Source: Fulvivirga maritima
GTDB lineage: Bacteria; Bacteroidota; Bacteroidia; Cytophagales; Cyclobacteriaceae
NCBI RefSeq assembly: GCF_021389955.1
Contig: NZ_CP089980.1
Location: 309,501-373,500, forward strand
Reading direction: 5' to 3'
DNA length: 64,000 nt
The notes under the pieces are model-generated. The model was not told where the DNA came from, searched no databases, and worked only from the letters and a program-made list of their open reading frames with translations. Of the stretch, positions 56,626 to 64,000 are shown one piece after another; position 1 is the first letter of the stretch; each line of letters begins with the position of its first letter. The position numbers and the translations under genes are program-made.

Positions 56626-57948
56626 TTACATTTTGCTATTCATCTGATCATACCAGAGCGAGGCCATAATAAAAGGGCCTACCGCCTTGGGGTCATTATC
56701 TCTTTTAGTTTCATTGATATAATACTCATAAGTACCGCTACGGTACGGATCACCCCCCAAGCCAGCTACTGCGCATACATTGGTGATATTGATATGTCCT
56801 TCTGCATCTTCTTCTATAAACTCTTTTAAGATGCCTTGATATCCTTTTAAGCCTGCTTCTTCATACTTAGAATCAATATATCCTTTACTCACCCCTTTTA
56901 ATAAAAAGTAAGTAAACATGCTTGAGGCCGAAGACTCCAGATAATTACCTTCTTTTTCGCCTTTATTAAGCACCTGATACCATACACCAGTTTGTTCATC
57001 TTGAGACTTCACTATGCCCTGCGCCATTCTGTCTGCTACCTGAAGTATCATATCTCTTTTAGGATGATCTTCAGGGAAATAGTCCAGCACATCTACCAAA
57101 GCCATAGCTAACCAGCCCATGCCTCTGCCCCAGAAATTTTCTGACAAGCCGGTTTCTTTATTGGCCCATTTCTGCTCTCGACTTTCATCCCATCCATGAT
57201 AGTAAAGGCCACTTTCTTTATCATAATTATGCTTATCGATAAGGTAAACCTGATTAGCCACATCATCTAAAAGCTGAGGTTCATTAAAATTAACTGCATA
57301 CTTGGCTAAAAAAGGAGATCCCATATAAATACCATCTAACCACATTTGATGTGGGTAACGCTTTTTATGCCAAAAACCACCTTCAGAAGTTCTGGGGTGA
57401 TCTTTCATTTGGCTACGAAGCGATTCAATGGCTATTTTATAATTTTCCTGTCCTGTTTCTTTGTATAGGTCAATGAGAAACTTACCAGGATTCACTCTGT
57501 CAATGTTATAATCAGTAAGCTTATAGGTTTTAATTTCGCCTTCTTTATTGATCATAGAATCAGCATAGGACTTAGCATAATTAAAGAACTTTTCTTCTCC
57601 TGTTTGCTTCCATACCTTGAGCATGGCAGAGCAAATAAGGCCATTGGTATATTCCCATTTAGGCTTAGGCCTGAAGTCAAGATATTGCTGATCAGGAAAT
57701 CGCTTCATTTCAGACTCAGCCATAAGCACAGCCATATTCTTATGCTCTATTTTCACAGGTTGCACTTGGCTGGAATCCTTTTGACCAGCATCTTGAGACG
57801 ACTCTGACCTTGATCCTGAGCAGGAAGCTATTACCACTAGAGCGAGACTCAAAAAGGCAATTGATTTTAATTTATAAAGACTATCAACAGGCCTGATGAA
57901 AAGGACTGTTCTCATAAAATTCAATATAGTAGGAAGTAGGTTTTTCAT
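56626..57948 (-). CDS. GH105 unsaturated rhamnogalacturonyl/galacturonyl hydrolase, lipoprotein
   Basis: A 440-residue (alpha/alpha)6-barrel enzyme. It has a lipoprotein signal (VVIASCSGS, Cys43). Signatures are KKRYPHQMWLDGIYMGSPFLAKYA (catalytic Asp in LDG) and ENFWGRGMGWLAMALVDVLDYFP. It releases the delta-4,5-unsaturated sugar left at the non-reducing end by pectin lyases, linking the PL1 enzymes to monosaccharide use. Its ATG overlaps the stop of the upstream PL1 gene (ATGA). Confidence 0.92.
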   Translation of the reverse strand: MKNLLPTILNFMRTVLFIRPVDSLYKLKSIAFLSLALVVIASCSGSRSESSQDAGQKDSSQVQPVKIEHKNMAVLMAESEMKRFPDQQYLDFRPKPKWEYTNGLICSAMLKVWKQTGEEKFFNYAKSYADSMINKEGEIKTYKLTDYNIDRVNPGKFLIDLYKETGQENYKIAIESLRSQMKDHPRTSEGGFWHKKRYPHQMWLDGIYMGSPFLAKYAVNFNEPQLLDDVANQVYLIDKHNYDKESGLYYHGWDESREQKWANKETGLSENFWGRGMGWLAMALVDVLDYFPEDHPKRDMILQVADRMAQGIVKSQDEQTGVWYQVLNKGEKEGNYLESSASSMFTYFLLKGVSKGYIDSKYEEAGLKGYQGILKEFIEEDAEGHINITNVCAVAGLGGDPYRSGTYEYYINETKRDNDPKAVGPFIMASLWYDQMNSKM

Positions 57949-59261
57949 TTCACGAGTTCATTTAAATATATTTCTACATTGGTATAATCATTATTAAGAC
58001 TAAAAATAGCGCCGTCACTACTATCATCAGGGTTCAGGTGATGCTCCTTTTCCCAGGTATCAGGCATACCATCTTTATCACTATCTGTAGGGGCTTTTGT
58101 GGCTTTTAGCTCAGGCCAGCCTCCCACCTGCTGTGGTGTATCTATAATTCCATTTCCATAGGTAGCAGTACCTGTCTTTACTTCTTTCACTATTCGGGAA
58201 TCAATAGCATCTCTATGTAAGTTGGCTCCTGCATATTGCAACACGGAAGCATAAGCCTCTTCTGTAGATTCTTCGCATTCCAAAGTCATTACTTCGAAAG
58301 GTACATTAGCCTTAGCAGCTTGAGGATCATCACACTGTACTCCGCCTGACCAGTTATTAGAACTCACCTTTTCATCATTGAAAATCAGGTTTCCTTCCAC
58401 ATAGAATTGTCCATAAGGCTCACTGGGGTTTACGATTCTATTGATCACCGATTTCTTGGTAGCAGGACCGGGCTTGTAATAGTTATTCACCATATTATAC
58501 TTCCCTTTTTCCCCTCCGTAAGCACTATTATGACCCCAGTTATAAATGACATTATTTCTGAAGTCCACTAACTCATCTGGAGTGTTAGGAGTAGAGGCAG
58601 AGCCACTGAAGCGTGGGTTTCTACTACTATGGTGTGCTAATAAGTTATGGTGAAAAGAAGCGCCTTTTCCTCCCCATATGCCTCCATAACCATGATTTCC
58701 TTTATGATGAACTGATTTATTAAGGCTTTCGGAAATAATGCACCACTGCATGGTAAAGTCAGTATTTCCGTAAAATGAAGCACACTCATCAGTAGACCAG
58801 CTCATGGAGCAGTGATCAATAATTATATTTTTATGCCTGCGTCCGTTAAAAGCATCTTCTTCAATTTTTTTATCTGTTCCCAGCCTCAATCGCAGGTAAC
58901 GAACAATGACATTGTCAGCAGAGATTCTCACCGGATAGTTCTTTATACAAATACCCTCTCCCGGTGCCGACTGCCCTGCTATGGTTATATCTCCATTATC
59001 TATGGGCAATTCTGATTCTAATGCTATGGTACCAGACACCGCGAATACCACTATTCTGGGTCCTTTGGCTTTAATCGCTTCTCTGAGACTGCCTTCTCCT
59101 TGATCATTAAGGTTAGAAACTACTAATACCTTACCGCCTCTGCCACCAGTAGCATGTTTTCCAAAACCATCAGCTCCAGGAAAAGCTAAAGTCTGAGCTT
59201 CGCACAAAACAGCTAAAAACACGCCGAACAAAGGCATAAGATATAATTTCATAGCCCTCAT
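57945..59261 (-). CDS. PL1 pectate lyase (paralogue 2)
   Basis: A 438-residue secreted PL1 lyase (signal to about 22, EAQ). The beta-helix start is LAFPGADGFGKHATGGRGGKV, with VVFAVSGTIAL, DHCSMSWSTDECASFY and SRNPRFSG; the last carries an Arg of the type used for proton abstraction. A DSDKDGMPDTW calcium-type loop and a LNPDDSSDG tail close the protein, as in its paralogues. It overlaps the upstream PL1 gene by 4 bases (ATGA type). Confidence 0.92.
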   Translation of the reverse strand: MRAMKLYLMPLFGVFLAVLCEAQTLAFPGADGFGKHATGGRGGKVLVVSNLNDQGEGSLREAIKAKGPRIVVFAVSGTIALESELPIDNGDITIAGQSAPGEGICIKNYPVRISADNVIVRYLRLRLGTDKKIEEDAFNGRRHKNIIIDHCSMSWSTDECASFYGNTDFTMQWCIISESLNKSVHHKGNHGYGGIWGGKGASFHHNLLAHHSSRNPRFSGSASTPNTPDELVDFRNNVIYNWGHNSAYGGEKGKYNMVNNYYKPGPATKKSVINRIVNPSEPYGQFYVEGNLIFNDEKVSSNNWSGGVQCDDPQAAKANVPFEVMTLECEESTEEAYASVLQYAGANLHRDAIDSRIVKEVKTGTATYGNGIIDTPQQVGGWPELKATKAPTDSDKDGMPDTWEKEHHLNPDDSSDGAIFSLNNDYTNVEIYLNELVK

Positions 59262-60748
59262 CTATTATTCTGATTAGTAGTAATATCTTTTACCAGGCTA
59301 TTCAAATACACTTCTATATTTTCATAACCGGTACTTAGGTCATGACCATTAGTATCTTCAGAGGCAGGATCAAGCTTCATAGCTGTTTTCCACTCATCAG
59401 GCATTCCATCTCCTGAGGAATCAAGCGGAGGCTCTTGGGTGTTAAGCTCAGGCCAGCCGCCTGCATCACTTTGAGTATCAATAATGCCATTGATACTGCC
59501 ATTAGACCCTTCATAGGTGTAATCTCCATTGGCTACATCATCCAATATCACTTCATCTAGCGCATCTCTTACCAGAGAAGCTCCTCCATAAGCCAATACA
59601 TTTATATAAGCTTGCTCAGCTGAGTGGGTGGTAACATTATTTTCAATGTCATGAGGTGTATCGAGTCTCATTCCCGCCTTATCGGCTTCAGAAACTTCGC
59701 CATAACTATTATGAAATTGATTATAGACGCCATAAGTCCAGTTATCTGCTGTAGCCTCTGGGCTTGCGGTTAAGTGATTACCATCAATGTAAAACTTACC
59801 CCAGATGTCATACACCTCGGTACCTTCATTTTTGTTTTTATCTATAGAAATGATCCTATCGTTTTTAGATGAAGGCGTGGCCGGACCAGCCTTATAGTAG
59901 CAGTTCACTATATTCACATTCATAGCCTCACCGCCATAGCAGCTATTGCCCACCCAGTTATAGATTACGTTATTCCTTAAGTCTACCAGATCAGTAAGCG
60001 CGAATGCCTTACCGGCTTCCTCTCCCAACCGAGGGTTACGGCTATCATGGTGAGCCAGCAGGTTATGATGGAAAGAGGCCTTTTTGCCTCCCCAAATACC
60101 GCCATAGCCATGAGAACCTTTGGCGTGCACTGAGTTTCTGAGGCTTTGCGCCATGATGCACCACTGCACAGTGGTATTTTCATTAGCATAGAAAGACACA
60201 CATTCATCAGTAGACCAGCTCATGGAGCAATGATCAATAATTATATTTTTATGAAAACGCCCTCCCAAAGCATCACCTTCGGCCTGGGCAGTATCTCCCA
60301 TTCTGAAGCGCAGGTAGCGAATGACAACATTATCGGCATTTATAGTAACAGGATAATTACGAAGGGTTATACCATCTCCCGGAGCGGTTTGTCCGGCTAT
60401 GGTTATATCTCCATTTACTATCTTAAGCTCACTGCTTAGCGCAATAGTGCCTGAAACTTTAAAAAGCACATAACGTGCACCTGTTTTGCCTATGGCTTCC
60501 CTTAAGCTACCGGGGCCGGCATCATTAAGATTGGTAACGTAGACCACTCGTCCACCTCTTCCTCCGGTAGCATTCATACCAAAACCTTCAGCACCTTCAA
60601 AAGCAAAAGCCTGTTCTTCAACAGGTGTAATCACCTCCTCTTCGGGTTCATCTGGAGTGGGGTCTGCTTCACTATCTGAGTCTCCACAGCCTGGCAGCAT
60701 AATCAGACTCAGAAATAAAATATATATGGTTAGAAAACTGAATTTCAT
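59258..60748 (-). CDS. PL1 pectate lyase (paralogue 1), lipoprotein
   Basis: A 496-residue PL1 lyase with a lipoprotein signal (LPGCGDSD, Cys21), so it is tethered, unlike the other two PL1 proteins. It has the same family elements (FEGAEGFGMNATGGRGG, DHCSMSWSTDECVSFY, SRNPRLG), an insertion around ~290-335, and a DSSGDGMPDEW loop near the end. It cleaves pectate by beta-elimination. The first gene after a terminator-like hairpin. Confidence 0.92.
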   Translation of the reverse strand: MKFSFLTIYILFLSLIMLPGCGDSDSEADPTPDEPEEEVITPVEEQAFAFEGAEGFGMNATGGRGGRVVYVTNLNDAGPGSLREAIGKTGARYVLFKVSGTIALSSELKIVNGDITIAGQTAPGDGITLRNYPVTINADNVVIRYLRFRMGDTAQAEGDALGGRFHKNIIIDHCSMSWSTDECVSFYANENTTVQWCIMAQSLRNSVHAKGSHGYGGIWGGKKASFHHNLLAHHDSRNPRLGEEAGKAFALTDLVDLRNNVIYNWVGNSCYGGEAMNVNIVNCYYKAGPATPSSKNDRIISIDKNKNEGTEVYDIWGKFYIDGNHLTASPEATADNWTYGVYNQFHNSYGEVSEADKAGMRLDTPHDIENNVTTHSAEQAYINVLAYGGASLVRDALDEVILDDVANGDYTYEGSNGSINGIIDTQSDAGGWPELNTQEPPLDSSGDGMPDEWKTAMKLDPASEDTNGHDLSTGYENIEVYLNSLVKDITTNQNNR

Positions 60749-60768
60749 ATCATGATGATTAGTAAAGT

Positions 60769-60801
60769 AAAAAGAAGCGTGGCCGCTACAGCCACACTTC
60801 T
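60769..60801 (-). terminator. Terminator-like hairpin between the DUF5123 gene and the PL1 gene
   Basis: AGAAGCGTGGC (60773-60783) pairs with GCCACACTTCT (60791-60801) with one wobble, and on the minus strand T5 follows (complement of 60769-60773). It divides the binding-protein genes from the enzyme genes. Confidence 0.7.
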
Positions 60802-60820
60802 CACATGAGAAACTAAACTA

Positions 60821-62455
60821 TTATTCTGGTCTCCATCGAGGGTCTCCCGCGCTATTGCTGGCAGCGAAGCCTGAGGCCTGGATGCTATAATCTAATGCCT
60901 CCCTATCAGCCCAAAGGTCATCAGCAGAACCACTAAAAGTGAATGCAGGAAAGCCAGGAATTTCATCAGAAGAAAATGCAAAATCAGAAGTAACCCAGGT
61001 ATTCACCACATTGAAGGAAGTAGAGGCTAAACCTTCAGTACCTCTGACAGCAAAAACTTCACCTCCAGCCATATTCCAGCCGGGTCCCCAAATGGTATTG
61101 CTTATTCTAATACCTCCTAAAACATTATTTTTTCCATCTCCTCCTCTCCATCTAAACATTTGCCTTCCTTGCTCAGGAGCTTGGTCTATGGTACAGCTCT
61201 CTATAGTAATGGAACCGGTGGTGTTAGTACGGCTAGCCAGGAAGTACTGTGTTTTTGAGAAGGTGGAATTGGTAAGCCAAACATTATGCGCTTGCCAACC
61301 ATCAGTGTCTACATAGAAAACACCATACCCGTTAATACTATCTGCTACTGAATTTACTATTGAATAATCCTGAATAGTACCTGTGCCGCCTTTAATACGG
61401 GTAATACCTCTTAAAGAGTGTATTTCACAACCATCAAATTTTATTTCACCAAGCGATCCATCCTGGTCGATATTGAATACATAGCCTCCTCCAAAATCTC
61501 CCTGGAATCTAATGTTTCTGAAAGTGATTGAATCTATGGTTGCACCTGCTTCTATGTTATAGTTTGAGCCGCATTCTATGATAGGTAATGAAGGAGTAAA
61601 ACCATAACCACTAACCAAGAGCACTGACTTACTAAAAGCATATCCTCCTGCCTGATATATTTTGCCTGGTTCTAAAATAATTACGGCTCCATTTTCTACA
61701 TCAGTGAGGGTATCATAAAGTATGAGGTCATTTTCAATACCGGAAAGATCATAGACTGGTGCATCTCCGAAATCCAAAGCGGGCTTGGTTTCATACACTT
61801 CCCAACCTCTGATCGTATCTTCAGAGTATATGGCTATTTGATACTTCGTATCTGGAGTAAGCCCTGTCACTACCGCTTCGTTAATATCCATTTGCTCTTC
61901 AGTTAGGTCAATATCCTGCAATGGTGAGGTGAGCCGCAAATCTTGACCGGCAAACACCTTCACGTTCACTATAGGATCTCCTGCTGTAGACCAGAATACT
62001 CGAGCCCTGGTATCAGTAACATCAAACTGCAAGTTAGGAGTACCTTGAGGACCTGGGAATTTTTTAGTCTTTACACTTCCTAAATCTGAAGGTCTACTAT
62101 CATATTGTGAATCTGCCGCATGCGCTGTAGCACGCACCTGATAATAGGCATTCCACAATAATTCTTCCCCTACCAAGCTGGAATTTATCTCCATATAGCT
62201 GGTATCAGATTCGAAGGTATAATCAATGGTTTGAAATGTATCTCTACTGACTTCCATAGTGTAGGATACCGCTTGCCTGAGTGAACCCATATTTACAATT
62301 ATGGTATTCCCTTCAGTATATAAGTTCTCATTCAAAACCGGCCTAAAAAGACGGGTTCTCTCGAAATTTTCATCATCGTCATCACAGGCATTGAACAGCA
62401 TAACTATCAAGGCCAGTAGTGAGCATATTTTAGATATATTTATCAATTTTTTCAT
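60821..62455 (-). CDS. DUF5123/DUF4957-type surface lipoprotein of the pectin PUL
   Basis: A 544-residue lipoprotein (LFNACDDDD, Cys24 from the chosen start). ATG 62455 is preferred to 62527 because it opens the lipoprotein signal (MKKLINISKICSLLALIVML). After two Fn3-like domains (~35-230; VTGLTPDTKYQIAIYSED) comes a short right-handed beta-helix (~245-520; DSITFRNIRFQGDFGGG). This matches the DUF4957/DUF5123 proteins that follow susD in pectin PULs, so it is a probable surface glycan-binding protein. No catalytic residues were recognised. Confidence 0.82.
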   Translation of the reverse strand: MKKLINISKICSLLALIVMLFNACDDDDENFERTRLFRPVLNENLYTEGNTIIVNMGSLRQAVSYTMEVSRDTFQTIDYTFESDTSYMEINSSLVGEELLWNAYYQVRATAHAADSQYDSRPSDLGSVKTKKFPGPQGTPNLQFDVTDTRARVFWSTAGDPIVNVKVFAGQDLRLTSPLQDIDLTEEQMDINEAVVTGLTPDTKYQIAIYSEDTIRGWEVYETKPALDFGDAPVYDLSGIENDLILYDTLTDVENGAVIILEPGKIYQAGGYAFSKSVLLVSGYGFTPSLPIIECGSNYNIEAGATIDSITFRNIRFQGDFGGGYVFNIDQDGSLGEIKFDGCEIHSLRGITRIKGGTGTIQDYSIVNSVADSINGYGVFYVDTDGWQAHNVWLTNSTFSKTQYFLASRTNTTGSITIESCTIDQAPEQGRQMFRWRGGDGKNNVLGGIRISNTIWGPGWNMAGGEVFAVRGTEGLASTSFNVVNTWVTSDFAFSSDEIPGFPAFTFSGSADDLWADREALDYSIQASGFAASNSAGDPRWRPE

Positions 62456-62474
62456 AACCTTTTCATTTGCTGTA

Positions 62475-64000
62475 TTATTCACCGAAGCCATAACCATCAT
62501 TTTGTAATACTCCCTGGCTATTATCAATACCTATAGCAGGAATAGGAAATACATATCTCACGGGGTGAGTATACCTGGCCCAATCTTTAGTTATCCACTC
62601 TTCGTAGCCATCAGGCATGGTCTCATCAGAAAGGCCGATAAGCCAATCCATTCGCTCCCAGTTATCAATATCTGCTGGTACCGCTTTAGTATCTGTATCA
62701 TAAATGATGAGTTCATTCCCATCATGCCTCACCCATAAGCGATCAGGGTATGGTCCAGACTCTGCGTTATCAGCCAGGCGCTTAAGGCCAGCAACTGTTT
62801 CCTGTACTTTTTCAGAATATATATTCCACCTGATGAGCTCATATTTACGGATCATCTCTCCGCCAAACTCCCAGGCTCTTTCATCTACAAGTGCATCAAA
62901 AAAGGATTCTTTACTATTGGAAACGGTATTGATATAATCATCTACTTTAGTAGACCATACTTCTTCAGGAAAGGCTCGTTGCCTCACCCTTCTGAGCATG
63001 TCCTGAGCATCAGCAGTGGGGCCATTAATTTCATTATCGGCTTCAGCATACATCAGCAATACATCGGCATACCTTAACATAGGCCAGTTGATACCCGTAC
63101 CTTTGTCGGTATTCGATCCCGGAGGGGTGTCTAACCACACTCTGTTAAATTTTCCTTGAGCTATACCATTGATATCCACTAATTCTTGCGGTTCCAAATC
63201 CTCAACACTGGCAGTTTCATTAGGGTATTTGTAAAGGGCACAAGTAACATCTCTTCTTACATCTGAAGAGTCAAATGAATAATAATAAGTAGCAGGAATG
63301 CTCATATAATTACTACTAGTACCGTAAGGACCTGATTCTACTCTGATACCAATATTCCAACCTACATCTCCTTCACCTATAGCAAAAGGCACCTCAAAAA
63401 GGATATCGCTGGCATCACCTGCTGGTTGGGTAAATTTGGCCAGGTTCACAAACATCTGCTTGTAGTCCTGCGGTAACCGTCTGTCTTGCTGATCGATCAG
63501 CTTTTTAGAATACATTCTGGCAGTATCATAGTAGCTGAGGTAGTCTGACTGCCTGTCCATAGTCATATCAGGTTTTAGGTACCAGCCACCTCGCTGAAGT
63601 GATAGCCTGGCTATCATACCTAGTGTATAATCACGGTTAACCTGTTCTATACCATAAGGAGCCTCGGCTGCCCAGTACATTCCTTCTTCTGCCGAGATCA
63701 TATCATGAATTACATATGAAAGAATCTCATTTCTATCCGTTTTGGCTACATTGAATTCTACTCCGGGCTTAGGTGCTTCTACCAGAAAAGGAACATCTCC
63801 AAAATAGAACACTAAAATGCTATACCAATACGCTCTAAGCGTATAAGCTTCTCCTAATAAATGGCTCATTTTTTCTACCTCTACCACATCATCAGAGTTA
63901 TAGGCTTCACTTGCCAGTATGGCTTCAATAGCAAAATTAGCATCTCTAATAGCCTGATAAGCTATACTCCAAACATAGTCTAGATCTCCATTATTTTCCT
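62475..64000 (-). CDS. susD: SusD/RagB-family protein of the pectin PUL (5' end outside window)
   Basis: The frame is open to base 64000, so the start is missing. The GTG at 63887 is internal. The visible ~508 residues are the bulk of a SusD-like protein: WSIAYQAIRDANFAIEA, LLGEAYTLRAYWYSILVFYFGDVPF, ADVLLMYAEADNE and DERAWEFGGEMIRKYELIRW. It is an outer-membrane capping lipoprotein for oligosaccharide capture. A susC gene is expected just outside the window. Confidence 0.93.
   Translation of the reverse strand, partial: ENNGDLDYVWSIAYQAIRDANFAIEAILASEAYNSDDVVEVEKMSHLLGEAYTLRAYWYSILVFYFGDVPFLVEAPKPGVEFNVAKTDRNEILSYVIHDMISAEEGMYWAAEAPYGIEQVNRDYTLGMIARLSLQRGGWYLKPDMTMDRQSDYLSYYDTARMYSKKLIDQQDRRLPQDYKQMFVNLAKFTQPAGDASDILFEVPFAIGEGDVGWNIGIRVESGPYGTSSNYMSIPATYYYSFDSSDVRRDVTCALYKYPNETASVEDLEPQELVDINGIAQGKFNRVWLDTPPGSNTDKGTGINWPMLRYADVLLMYAEADNEINGPTADAQDMLRRVRQRAFPEEVWSTKVDDYINTVSNSKESFFDALVDERAWEFGGEMIRKYELIRWNIYSEKVQETVAGLKRLADNAESGPYPDRLWVRHDGNELIIYDTDTKAVPADIDNWERMDWLIGLSDETMPDGYEEWITKDWARYTHPVRYVFPIPAIGIDNSQGVLQNDGYGFGE

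Overview
The window looks like a chromosomal segment of a Bacteroidota bacterium, most likely a free-living, polysaccharide-degrading Cytophagales member (Fulvivirga/Flammeovirga-like). The genus is inference. Supporting evidence is two SusC/SusD-type polysaccharide utilization loci (PULs), a hybrid two-component system (HTCS), Por (type IX) secretion C-terminal domains on three large exoproteins, an NrtR-type AraR regulator, TAnnTTTG-like promoter elements and AT-rich DNA. No tRNA, rRNA, CRISPR array or IS element was recognised.

Layout. (1) 1-3800: housekeeping genes: the 3' end of pheT, a small coiled-coil protein, zapA, a probable 6S RNA, rny, and a HAD phosphatase. (2) 3804-10867, minus strand: L-arabinose catabolic operon araB-araD-araA-galM-SSS symporter. 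(3) 11193-23381, minus strand: arabinan PUL susC-susD-GH51-GH51-GH43-GH43-GH43/ricin(T9SS). The plus-strand gene araR diverges from susC. (4) 24528-26174: uxaA (altronate dehydratase) under a perfect 20-bp palindromic operator. (5) 26286-36594: accessory and household genes: FCY1-like cytosine deaminase, an outer-membrane barrel, a giant BspA-like LRR/T9SS protein, a Ca/Na antiporter, a thioesterase, a 5'-nucleotidase-family lipoprotein and a VOC protein. (6) 36817-64000, minus strand: pectin (homogalacturonan/rhamnogalacturonan) PUL with SusD (cut by the window edge), a DUF5123-type lipoprotein, PL1, PL1, GH105, PL1-CE8 fusion, GH43, DUF4861, GH28, two CE12, CE8, an oxidoreductase, an alpha/beta hydrolase, an HTCS regulator and a modular PL9-like/PL1 T9SS enzyme.

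How it fits together. Pectate lyases, polygalacturonase, methyl- and acetylesterases and GH105 would dismantle the pectin backbone. The GH43/GH51 set removes and cleaves the arabinan side chains. Arabinose enters by the SSS symporter and goes via GalM, AraA, AraB and AraD to D-xylulose 5-phosphate. UxaA belongs to galacturonate breakdown; the rest of that path is not in the window. AraR and the HTCS are the likely sensors of arabinose and pectin oligosaccharides.

Sequence quality. Four genes (araB, the BspA-like giant, the CaCA antiporter, the PL1-CE8 fusion) are each broken by exactly one base in a short homopolymer, and in each case a one-base correction restores a family-like protein. This looks like homopolymer sequencing error more than biology, but it should be checked before any of them is called a pseudogene.
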